A stretch of DNA of 64,000 bases from Diadema setosum (Eukaryota; Echinodermata; Echinoidea; Diadematoida; Diadematidae), in assembly GCF_964275005.1 (NCBI RefSeq), contig NC_092686.1, forward strand, positions 43,770,333 through 43,834,332. The letters are read 5' to 3'. The notes under the pieces are model-generated. The model saw only the letters and a program-made list of their open reading frames with translations. It ran no database searches and was not told the DNA's origin. This document shows positions 13,001 to 25,805 of the stretch, one piece after another. A program made the translations under genes and the position numbers. Within the stretch, counting starts at the first letter, position 1. Every line of letters begins with the position of its first letter.

Positions 13001-16000
13001 ATCGAAAAGACGATTATCAAGAATAACAGCGAAATAGTTGAGCATGCACAGAAATTCCAAAATTTCTCCCTTTAATCAATTTATCATATAAACATTTCAT
13101 GTTCTCAGTTTGCAATGACAGCAGCTCAGCTCTCTATTACCTCCCTGTCGTCGTTACATTCATATCGAACAGAGCCAAGGGTATTGATATGGAGTTCTGT
13201 TGGTTTTGTTGTTGTTGTTGTCACAGTGTGAGAAATATTGTCACAGTGTGAGAAATATCATCCATTTCTGAAGCGGCTCCAGTCTCAAAACTTGCAAGTT
13301 TTAAAATGGTCTGTCAAAGGTATGAAAAACGCACTGTGTCATTACTGGGTATTCTCTGACCGACCAAAAATCATAGAAAATGATTGGCAGCGCATTAAAA
13401 AACGGAAGCGCAACTGGTTATCAGCGACGCTCATCATGAAAGTAGAGAATCTTTTGCCTGAATGGAAATTGGAAATTTAATTCTGCATAAAATGCTTGCT
13501 CCGCAGTGACAATGCGCTGCCAAAATGCCCATAAATCGAGCTGATACAACAGCTGATTTCCGATAGGCCAAATCACCGGTTAGTGCCGCTTTATAAATGG
13601 ATACCCGTAAATACAGGAAGGTATATCAAAGATAGTTATGAATAGTAAGGCAGACCCGTCTTTTGTATTTCTACAAAGTTATATGCATTCCGCCGTTCAT
13701 AGAGAGTCAGTTATTCCGTTATTTCTCCGTTCTTGTTTGTTTGTTTTTTTGTTCCCTCTCAAGCACTGAGTGATATCATGCCCATTAATGACAAGTGCTG
13801 CTATGTTTAGATGGATGGTTGGTGAGAATGTTAGACAGGACTTTAAAACATGCAAGCCGTAAGACCATAAAACCACTGCAGAAATAAGGCGAATGTACTA
13901 GTATGTAAAGTTGTAGCGGACTCCGAAAAGCGTATCAATCGAACGGAACTTCTTTCAGAAACCGTTCATGAAATACCGAAGGGGGGGGGGGGGGGAACGC
14001 TTAAGAATACGACGGCCACGCGGTAAAGCTGCTGAAGTTAACAGCTTGCTAGCTTACTTTTTTTTTTTGGGGGGGGGGGTAACTTTTGCCAAAATTGCAC
14101 ATTCAAACATCATATTGGTGATTGTTGCATGTTATCATTTCACACTCTTCAGTTGGATTTATGTTATATTTTCGGAATAACTACGCCAGAAAAAAGATAG
14201 CTCCACACCCATACCCTTGGCTCCGCCCATCTGCACAGGAATTTGAGTAACATTGCCATGGTAATAGCGGGCAACTCACCTGGCTGTCCAAACCCAACAT
14301 TATTAACATCGAGAAGAATAAGATGGCCCAGGCAGGTGCGCCGGGCATGTAGTACACAGCCGTCGGGTACGCCACAAAAGTCAGACCAGGTCCTGTTACG
14401 AGGTTGAGATACGAAGCAACAAGTGAGAGATAGCACGCGGTAGAACACAAAGAGTATAGCTTTCTTGTACAGGCAACTTAGATTTATCTCTGATCATTAG
14501 AAGCTACCACAATCAAAATCGAGAGGCATTTACATGTCTCAACAATCAAACTTTTCATATATATCTGGAAGGAATGCAGGTGAAAAGCTGCAGTCGGCTA
14601 CCAATAAAGAGAAAGATTTTTTTTTTCCACACTGCACATTTACCTGTAATGTTGCCACGACCGCAACCAAGCAGACAAAATCAAAGACAAAAAAAAAAAA
14701 AAAATACGATGAGAGCATCACATACCAACCAATTAACAAAGTGATAATACTACTCCAACAGTAATACATTTTGTTCCGCGTGTTTCCCACTTACTTCTTA
14801 CTTCTTACCGCGTGTTTCCCACTTACTTCTTATTGGGCTATTTTTTTTTTCTTCCTTTTCTTTCTTCCTTATCTTTTATTTTTCTCCTTGATTTTGGCAT
14901 TTATTTATTCATTCATTCATTTATTTATTCAGTTTTCTTTTAGCAGGGTAGCCCTTTCAGCTCACTCGGAACTGCTCTGCCAAGGGGCCCTGCATCACGG
15001 ACAAAGTACAATTTGAGTAAAAAACATAAAGTTAAAAACACGGTAACAAAGAGGGAACATAAAACAAAAAATATAAGTTCATATAGAGCGTACAAGAGAA
15101 AAGGATTGTACACAAGCCAATGAAACAAAAATGGAACGAAAATAAAATACAAGTACAATCAAATCCGGGAGAGAAAAAAAAATAATGGTATAAGAAAATA
15201 CCTCACTAACACACACATCAACACTCACGCACGCACACACACACACACACACACAAACACTTTCACCTCCACATCAGTACACCGGCACCCACCCAAACCC
15301 GTACACGCACACATACGCGCACGCATATACAGTACATACCCACACGCACACATACCTACACACAACCACACCCATGCCGCCATGCACACAAAATGTCTAA
15401 AGTCTATCAATCAAGCTAAGCATTTTACATTGCCGTTTGAAAGAGTTAATAGAGGTGGCATTTCGGATGAAATCAGGTAAATTGTTCCAAGTTTTAGATC
15501 CACGATAATGAAAAGATTTTTTTTTATAATATTCAGTTCTGGGAAGTTTTATATTGAGAGGACAGCTAATTGCATATCTGGTTTGGAAAAAAGGATTTCG
15601 TTTTGTTATTAAAGATTGCAAATACGTTGGGGTCAGCCCATTGACGACTTTATAAACAAGGACACAATATTGATAGTGGATTCTCTGGGTGACTGACTGC
15701 CATTCTAATCTCTGAAGCATTAGCTTATGTGGGGTCAAAAAATCTGCGTTAAGTACTAATTGAGCGAATCTGTTCTGTAGCTTCTGTAACCTCGTTATGT
15801 AACAACTGGCTGCACTTCCCCATACAACATTGCAGTAATCGAAGTGAGGTAAAATCATGCTATAGTATAACATTTTAAGTATTTCACCCGGTAAATAACT
15901 CTGTCCTTGAGAGGTAACAGATCGTCCTAGAAAGGCATGCCTTGTTTTTTCTCATTGGTTACGCCCATCACACAACCAAGTGCTCTCAGTCGCCGAGCCA

Positions 16001-19000
16001 GGATTAAATTCATGTCCTTGATGTGAATTATTCGTAATTGCGAGTTTTCGCACATGCTTTGCCATGATCTTCAAATGAACGAAAATTTTGCCTACACTTC
16101 TATTCAGGACGTGTGTGTGTGTGTGTGCCAAAGAAAATCGCACAATGCCACAATAACTACATCAGGTTTGCACCTAATAAAATGATTCCTTATTAAGGAA
16201 AATAACACAGACAGTAGTTACCGCACAAGTATCCCAAAACCTAGATTGAATGAATTCAATTTTTTATTCATTTTTAACAAGATAAAAGCCTGCTATATCA
16301 GCTAAAAATACTGCTTTTCAACAAGGCCGTGCATACAAGTTTACAAAGTACAGTTCAAAATTAATAAGGTTATTTACTGTTTCCGATTAGTTGCATTTAT
16401 TGCAGGTTATTAGTGGTAGTTGTTATCACTGTAGTTTATATCATTGCGTTATTCAGTTTGAAAAAAAAAAATTAAAAAAGTCTTTAGGCAAAAGGGAACT
16501 TAGATTAACTTTGACGACTCACGTTCGTGCCATTACTTTTCATTTATCCTCTTTACACTTCTGATGACAAAGTCCACACAAATACTGTCGTGTCATTAGG
16601 TCCATGGAGTTTTTCTCTCTTTGTTCAGATTTCACTCGGCTTTCATCGTTTGCATTATGTGAGTGTACAACAAACAAAACCACCCAATACCACTGGACCT
16701 TTGGTCAAGTTCGAGAGCAAATTAAGCTAAATGCCAACTGTGAGAAAACAAAATTAAAGCAGTAAGTGATATGAACACGTCCCTAATGAGCATATGGACT
16801 TCGTGTCATTATTGAGTGATTGATTTATTGGGACGGAATGAGTATTTAGTTTAGGTGAATTATATTGTCGGAAATGTTCTGGTAATGGCGGTACAGAAAT
16901 CAGCTCAAAGAATCATGCACATGATAATTACACAAAACATGTTTTACCGCCTAAAAACATAGACCTGTGTACCAAACCGGCCCCGTGACACATTCAAATT
17001 GATATACTTTTTGACAACAGGACACCCAATATCAAAACAAATTAGCACGCGCTAATATTTAAGAGATATTTTCGAGCTTGATGTATACCTCTTTAGCCTA
17101 TTAATTCTTGGGTCAAAAAGTGGAAAGTTTGAGTCTATTTACCTTCATCGACAACCTCTGACACGGGAACGCCTTGCTCATGCGCCATAAATCCGAGAAT
17201 GGCAAACGTCACAAAACCGGCAAATAGACTAGTTCCAGCGTTTACTATACCTACAACAACAGTGTCACTGCGGGTGGAGAGAACACAATGAAATACTTTG
17301 AATGGAAGATCTTGACAAGAATTACACATTATAGCTTCTTCTTTTTTTCTTTCTTTTTTTGCATGCCAATTACGCATTGAGAAAAAACAACAACAACAAA
17401 CAACGATTGTTTCATGCGGTATGAGGGCTAGAATGTGTGTGTGTGTTTCGTTGTAATTTGTTGGAAAGTTGCAACACTTACATGACTGAATTATTTCTGA
17501 TAGGGTTGTAACTTCCAAGCGATATTAGTGATCCAATGCCCACACCATAGGAAAAGAAAATTTGGGTAGCAGCATCAATCCATACCTGTAGGAGAGAGAA
17601 AACAAAATCATTTCATGGACACAACTATACTACCACGATATGAATGATATCAAAATGACTACTGCATTTGGCACTTGAGAGATAATTGCTTAACTAAACT
17701 ATCATTGATGATGTGGTTTTATTCCATCCCCACATTCCCGCTTCTTATGACAGGATTGTCATCTTGGCAAAATGAATTCATAATACATGTTAATGATACA
17801 TTTTTATCATCACTATACCACCGTCAATATCACCATTACCATCATTATCATCATCGTCATATTTGTAAATGCAATCGTCACTTTATTATCATAATCATAA
17901 AGATCATCACCATCATCATCATCACCATTACCATCACCATGTAGCCATTACCATGACCATGACCATCAACACCACCACAACCATCACCAACACCACCACA
18001 ACCATCACCCAACACCACCATCCTCACCATCACCACCATCACAATCACCACCATCACTACCATCACTCACCACCACCATCACCATCACCATCACAACAAC
18101 CACCACCTTCAGCACCGTCACCATCACCACCACTACTAACACCGCCATCGCTGTCGGCACCACCATCAACATCACCACGGTCAACATCCTTATCACCTTC
18201 AATTGATATTGTAAGACCCAAAATTGTGTCCCTTTACCTACAACAACGACCCAAAATAAGAGTGTTACAATATCACCATTATGGGAATAATCATGCTTTA
18301 TTTTGCATTAATGATGATGACTGATCACTTGTGTCAATCTAATCGAATACCACATCGGGGACTATATGTAAACCTACTGTGGGGGTCTTAAGGCGTTCCC
18401 AATCTGGAGTGAGGTAGTAATCAATGCCGTCTTCAGAGCCGGGTAAGGTGACACCTCGAATCAGTAGGGCAAGGAGAATAGCGTACGGGATGAGGGCAGT
18501 GAAGTACACGATCTAGTAGAAGAGCACACAACATTGATATGGACGGTGGCTAAGAACGTAATCAACAACATGTATCACAGTTTTTTTTATTTTGTTTGTT
18601 TTTTCCATTCTCATAGATTTATTAACATGTATTTATGCATTGGCTTATGCTGCTTATACTGGCTGCTTATACTGGCTGACTTGTGCTGACTTGTGCTGCT
18701 TGTGATGACTTGTGCTGACTTGTGCTGCTTATACTGGCTAATATAATGATATGCATATAAATGAATATTATTATGATGTAATGTTATTCTATTCTGTTAA
18801 TGCTTGGGAAAATGTTTTGGTCTCCTTTTGGTTTAACTTTTAAAGAGTAGATCACATGATTTTATCTATGTTATCGTTATCATTCTTCCAAGTCATATCA
18901 GCTTTGCGTCAAATCAGAGGAAAAAACACCAGAAAATGTTTCTCAGGATGCCACTTTCTGCTACACGTTTTGATTGAAGTGTTTGATAGTTGTTAAACCT

Positions 19001-22000
19001 GCCAGATTTGACAGGGAGTTTAAGCGCTACTGCGAAGTTCAATAAAGGATAGTACCTTGCCAGTTTGTTTGACACCCTTCCATATACAGAAATAGGTGAG
19101 GATCCAGCCCAGAGCAAGACAGCCCACAAGATCCCACCGCAGCGACCCAATCTCATCGATACCATCACTGATGCCAAGGACTCGGTTTCTGCAGAGGAAA
19201 ATAATAGATGTATCGAGTTAAAGTTACATAACGTTTCATAACATCTCTAACCTCTCAGAACCCATGGCTCAAAATGCACTGCTGTTGCGCATGATATTTT
19301 AAGCTTTGGCAATGTCAAGCGAAGTGAGACACAGGGAGCTACAACTTAACTCATAAATATCATCTACTCGACCACTCAACAGCGCATCTACATCGGATCT
19401 TTATATTAATTTATCTATTATAATCTATATCCACTTGTACTTTCGATGAAAAGCTATCTGCAATGACGGAATATCTATCAAAAGTTTGACGAGACTCAGA
19501 TTTTATTCAACTGCATTGATGAAAACGGTTGTTGTTGTTGTTTTTCACCAGAAATGTGGTGGACAGACTTATAAGCATTTCCTGTGAGCTACTTAACTGA
19601 GGGTCTAACAGTTAGTTCGTGAAGATTCACACGATTTCAATTGACGACTGTGTGGAGAATATTACCTTGTACAATCGGGACCATTACATGTAGCATACTG
19701 GTACAGAAAATAGAATATTATTGAACTGTAGCAATTACATCAGACTTATCACGGTTTATCTTTTATGTTGATGCGATGTGATAATTCATGATACACTGGA
19801 AAACTTTCACAACATTCAAACATCGAGGAATCCACGGTGAACATTCTATTTTGAAATTTTTAGACATGAACAAGGCTTGATGAAAATAGATGACATAAAT
19901 GCTTCAAATCCGTAAAATATACGGATAAGAAAAGGGTGACACTTACTCCCAAAATTGCTGAGCCGGCGACTGACCAATCGATTTGTTAACGAAAGTCCCG
20001 TTGGTGGAGCAAAAGAAGCCGGTCGGAGCGCTACAGTTCACCTGAAGCTCGGGGTCGTTGCAGTTGATGTCGTTCCAGTAGTTGTCGCAGTCTCCCCAAA
20101 CCAATGTGGATCGGAAGGAGTAGAAGAAATAGAGAAGCGACCAGGCACAGATGACGATGTAATAGGTGTTCAAAATGGCCGAGATCGTCGCCCCTGCAAA
20201 TCCCACTCCTGGTAGTGAGCGAGTTAAAAAAAAAAGAAAAAAGAAAAAACTAGAAATGTCGCTACGGCGACTGATGCCTCCGCCATAATGCATGATTCTC
20301 CCAATAGGTGTATAGTACAATGTCTTGACAATGTGTGATGACAGTTTCACATAACTGGCAAAATATCGAAATAACAGGTTTGTCAGAAATATCTTGAATG
20401 TTCACTGGCAAAATATCGAAATAACAGGTTTGTCAGAAATATCTTGAATGTTCACTTTCCTTTGAACCCCTGACTATTGACCCACGACTCCTAAATTCCC
20501 TAGATAATCCCTGCCAGTCAGTACATGCATATGTACCATGTTCCATGAAGATACATTGAACCATTTGCGAGAAAAGTGATATTGCAACATTTTCACCTAA
20601 CCTTTGACCTTTTGACCTTTGACCTTATGACATGAAACTCTCTCTGGAGAATCCTTATGCAGTAGTACATGTCTACACTAAGTTTCAAGAAAATAACTGC
20701 GGGCATTGCATAGATATGGGGGAAATAGCAACATTTTTAGCATTTGACCTTGACCTTTTGACCTTTGACCTCTTGTCAATGTCACTAGAATCTACTCAAC
20801 TAATTGTCCCATCATACATCATCCTTGGACCAAGTTTGGTGAAAGCTGCTTCATCCAGTTTTGAGTTATCACATAAACAGATAAATTCTAGGATTTGACC
20901 TTGATCTTTGACCTTTGACCTCTGTCCGATTTCACTGAAAAACTAATCAAGTAATTGTCCCATCATACATCATCCTCCAACAAAGTTTGGTGAAATTTGC
21001 TCCATACAGTCTTGAGTTATCGCGTAAACGGATACAATTTCATGATTTGACCTTGACCTTTGACCTTTGACCTTTAGCCGATTTCACCCAAAATCTTATC
21101 AAATCGTTGCCCCATCATACTTCATACTTGGACCAAGTTTGGTAAAATTCCAGTAAATATTACTCAAGTTATCGCGTAAACGAAAGCGGACGGACGTATG
21201 GACGTACGGACGTACGGACGTACGGACGTACGTACGGACGTACGTACGGACGTACGTACGGACGTACGTACGGACGGACGGACAACCCGAAAACATAATG
21301 CCTCCGGCACCACTTCGTGGCGGAGGCATAAAAATGTGAGGTTATAGGAGGACATTAAATCCTTCGGTGGTCAGCGCAGAAACACTCAAAGATTTGTACT
21401 TCCGCTATGATTTTCTGATTTTTACAGGCAGCTCTCACATCAAAATTCAACTGGTTTTCGACTTTATTGCTGAGGAAATGATATTTTTGCTTTTCACTAG
21501 ATGAAGTTCTTCACTGAATATATAAATGACAGGGTTTTGTTTTTTTTATCGACTACTGACCATTACTATTGCTCCCAACTTAAAAAACGGCTTTTTCAAT
21601 GTCTCCAAACCAATTTTCTGGGTTCCAATTATCATCAGCAGGACGGACGACGGACGGACGACGGACGGACGCCATTTGGATCCCTTAGTCTCGCCTTCAC
21701 CTCCGGTGGGCGAGGCAAAAAAGTGATGCGATCCCGAAGTCGAAGATTAATCCAACAATATATTGTATGACACACGAGTCATAATGGTGAATTACATGTC
21801 ATAATACTTGCATTTTTCCCAAATCCTTTTAGTTAGCACCGATGATGCCCTAAAGATGTTATATGCGGTATCATCAAATCGTGTTTTGGGGTTGCTGCTT
21901 TTTTATTCGAGTTTCAAAAGAAGACTGACGAGAAGAGAGAAGCAAAAGTGACTTCTCTACGGGTAAAAACACAAAGTGCGACGAACCTTTCAGAACTGGG

Positions 22001-25000
22001 TAAATCTCCCATACGGAGATACCACCAGTTTGCAGCTGCTGACCGAGACAGACCTCCATAAAGAAGATTGGTACACCGCAGAGAACCAGCGAAATAAAGT
22101 ACGGTATTAGGAAGGCGCCTGAAATGGAAATAAAACATATGCAAAATTATGATTAACAATGCCGCAATGTAGTATAATGGACAATGATTATAATATAATT
22201 GTAATTTCATTAATGACACTGTACTAACACATTTTTGTTAATTTTGATGTAGGATGTTGCGGGGGAGTAAAAGTACACGCACTTACTTATTGTCCTGACT
22301 CTTCCTAGTGTCTTTTGACCAAGCCGTCTTCGAGAAACAGTTAATTGTACATACGTACATGTTCATGAAAGTTTTGAAGATAATGTATGATAATAATAGC
22401 AAAGCTTTTAAAACGCGTTATAAAAAGTGATTCCACTTGCCCATTATCTCTCATACTACTTGACTGCATTGTAAGGTATAACTAAGTTCTTGTATGAAGG
22501 TGTTTCCACAATCCTTGCCTCATAATTGTGACCGGCCAGCATGACCATGCTGACCGGGACGGGGTGTCATGTCATGATGCACTGGATCATGACACACCAT
22601 ATTTTGGACCTCGTGCTCGTGATAGACAGAATATGATCTTTCTTTCTGTTTATAGATAGCGTGTTAGGCGTGCCTTTCAGAATCCATCTTGTTTGGTATA
22701 GTGAAAACTAAAGCTTTGAATTAGTATGATAACGAAGATATTTGCTTAATCATACTCATGAGTGTTAATTCTTCATGCACATATAAATCCAAGTGGAAAT
22801 GGTTATTCCCCCACCCCTTCCCTTGAAATCTCAATTGCAATGAAAAAGCATGCAATATTGATGGACTATTGCTATAACGTAACGAGACTTAATTTCCATC
22901 GTTAACCACGTTTTCGTTCACACAGTGTCAAAGGTCATTAGAAATCGAACCATCATCGTATTTGTGAAGTATATAAATCGACAGATAACGTGATAACACT
23001 ACACAGTATAGCGCCCTTAAGCCTGATACCATTGGGCTGATTAGGTTTAAATCAACGTCACTCTTCTTACAGTCATTAGAATATTTGTTTTAGTTCCTGA
23101 TTATGAAAAAGAAAGAGAGGAAGAGGCAGGTACAAGGTTTTGAGGAATTCTATTGCATCTTAATTTAACGAGGACATGGTGGAACACATGCATGTTACAT
23201 TACCCGTAATGTGTCAACTACCTACAGGTTAACGAGCTGGCAACAGTTGCATGTCACGGATAAACCAGTATTAAAGTTCGAATGGTTTTGATAACGAAAT
23301 GGCCTATTGTGACACAATAATATCAGAGCAGTTGGTTTATCTGTTTATCAACCAGATTTAAACGAAGTTGACCTTCAGTATATACGATTACGCCCAATTC
23401 TGAAGTCTCTTTATCAACTCAAGTTTTGTAAGTCGTAGAAGACAACGATTATAAACATCCCCCAATGGAAATACCCCCCCCCCAAAAAAAAAAAAAAAAA
23501 AACAACAACTAAAAAAAAACAACTAAAAAAAAAACTAAAAAAAAAAAAAAAAAAAAAAAAAACACATCACCCGAAAAAAAGGTGACGGCTTGAATACCAA
23601 TTTCTGGTACTTATATAAGAAAGAAAAAAAAAACCCTCGAAAGTTTCTCTATCAACTCAAGTTTCGTATAATAAGTCGCAGAAGTCGTAGAACACATCGA
23701 TTATAAACATACCTCATGGATATATATATATTAAAAAAAAGAACTACAACATCACTCGAAAAAAAAAAAGGGTGACTGCATGAATACCAATTTCTGGTTC
23801 TCGAATATTAGAAAAAATAAAAAAAAATGTGGAAGTGAGAACCGCACGGAGGTCCGAAGTGATGTACGTCACACTGTTTCTTAAGGGTGATGTGGGAGTG
23901 AGGTGCATTATATCCGTTCAAAGTATAAGTGATAAGGGACGTTCGTCCACCCCTCATACAGGTAGGATCCTATTGTACAGTATACAGCCTTGATAAAGAC
24001 AGTCACTAACCTTTCATTATGATACTTAAACATTGCTGTGCATCAATAATGACTAACCATTACATTCTAAATTCGTTGGATTAAAAAGTAATCTAATAAG
24101 ACCATGAGGAGGGACAAAAAATTCACATAAGATTACAATTTTTGTCTACTGGGTAATTGATTTAGAAATTAAATCCATTAGATTTGAAATTAAAATTCTT
24201 ATTTGGATTTGTCCCTCCTCATGGTCTATTAGATTACTTTTTAATCCCACGAATTTAGAGTGTACGGAGGTACATTAATCTTCCTGTATAATATAGACCC
24301 CATTGATTTTCAGCATGGTCATCGTGACGCAATAGCATTTTAGACACTACCCTGCGATCGTAAACAACGGCCGAGAATAACATTATTTGGGAGTAACCAT
24401 GCACACATGAACTTGTTACGCTAATAATTATGTATACGTTTGTGTAACGTAGTTCAGTTCAGTTCAGTTCAGTTCAGTTTTTATTTCTGCATTTCAAAAT
24501 CAATACAAATCAACAAATCAACAAAATACTTACATAGTCATTTACAGAGCTGATATTCGTAACGTTTGGATCATGCATACATTTTTTTTTTCAAGAACGA
24601 ATATTATATATAAAAGGAGGCAATAGGAAATTATAAAAATGAAATGCAAGGGACCATCATCATAAGCTAAGCTTGACGAGGAAGATGGCCCCAGGTAAAG
24701 AGATACATAAAGAAAATCTTGCCACTCACTGAGTGGGGGGTAATTGTGCGAAGGGCACAATAAAGAGATACATAAAGAAAATCTTGCCACTCACTGAGTG
24801 GGAAGTAATTGGGAAGTAAGTGGGAAGTTATATCAAAGCTCTTTGTCACGCCAAAAGACAGAGCTGTCAAAGATTGCATGTATACGGATTGTATAATATC
24901 TAAGTCAGGGGATATGGATGCGCATGCGTGGTGTTTAGTAGTTCATCAAAATGAAATTTTCCACTGATCTTTCATAACACCAGAGGACGCGTGGTCAAGA

Positions 25001-25774
25001 TACCAGTACGCATTGTGATCTATTTATGATGTCCAATTTGTTTGTTTTTCCATCACGATCCACCACGCCATGCTCAGTGATAAGTCCTTCTCGGTGATTG
25101 GTTGCCGTCTATTATCTTACTCATTCGCTGATTAGACAGATGTTAATAATGATCTAATCTTCTTTGCGCCATTTTTCCCTTGTTAATATTTGACTACACA
25201 ATGGGTGTGTTACCCTGGTTCCAAACACACGCATAATGGGCGGAAAATCGACCTTTGTTTCTCTGTAATCGACTTGCATACAAAGATTAATCGGCGTTGC
25301 TGCGAGCAGTGAGGAAACTTTACCAAAGGATGCAACTTTGATCTGATCGTTCTGATGGTTTTTTTTTTCTCTTTTTCTTTTTGTGACATCATGGACTTAG
25401 TCCGACTCCATATCATAGTCGTCAAGTTGAGAGAATAAATAAAGGATCGGAAAATCTGAATATTTACCCACATAATATTCAGAAAATATATATATATTTT
25501 AAAAAATGACTTCCTCTTGCGATAATGGTTTAATGTCAATTCCTTAACAAGGGATAACCATATAAGTTACATTGCTGTTATCACACACAAACACATACAG
25601 ACACTCACGCGCGCGCGCGCGCGAGCACACACACACACACACACACACACAAATCACCAACACAATAGTTGTAAACATAATGTATAAGTTAGGCACCTGT
25701 CTGTACGAGACAAACTGTAACGGTTGTTGCTGGGAAGTCTTTCCTTTCTCTACACACAATTTTGCGCCCCCCCC

Positions 25775-25805
<31 letters not shown>

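Larger units (their letters stand above)
9516..14279. other. Gene A intron 8 (4.8 kb): AT-rich, one MITE, one tandem duplication
   Basis: No exon-like sequence. Holds the duplication at 11289-11459, the MITE at 12385-12547 and a G-tract at 13981-13995. Confidence 0.6.
14884..15960 (-). mobile_element. Non-LTR retrotransposon (LINE) 3' fragment
   Basis: On the minus strand, an RT-C-terminal coding remnant (15397 to about 15950) is followed by about 460 bp of 3' sequence with a CA tract, then GATGCAGGGCCCCTTGGCAG..., and a tail of TGAA/TAAA repeats at 14887-14932, typical of CR1/L2-like elements. Lies in gene A intron 7, same orientation. 5'-truncated. Confidence 0.7.
20248..21332 (+). mobile_element. 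TGACCTTTGACC-rich element with GGACGTAC minisatellite and ATGCCTCCGCCA inverted ends
   Basis: Begins CTAGAAATGTCGC with a GTCGC-TACG-GCGAC hairpin, then ATGCCTCCGCCA (20271-20282); ends TGGCGGAGGCAT (21318-21329), its exact inverse, itself part of a hairpin 21298-21329. Internally has four diverged 150-bp subrepeats with TGACCTTTGACCT and a minisatellite at 21185-21284. Sits 40 bp from gene A exon 3, in intron 2. A related left end is at 28708. Non-autonomous; class unknown. Confidence 0.65.

Noticed and set aside
17675..18324. His-rich and Met/Val-rich open frames
   Set aside because: Produced by the CAT/CAC tract in gene A intron 5.
21099..21355. Open frames with [11 protein letters not shown] repeats
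   Set aside because: Translation of the GGACGTAC minisatellite.
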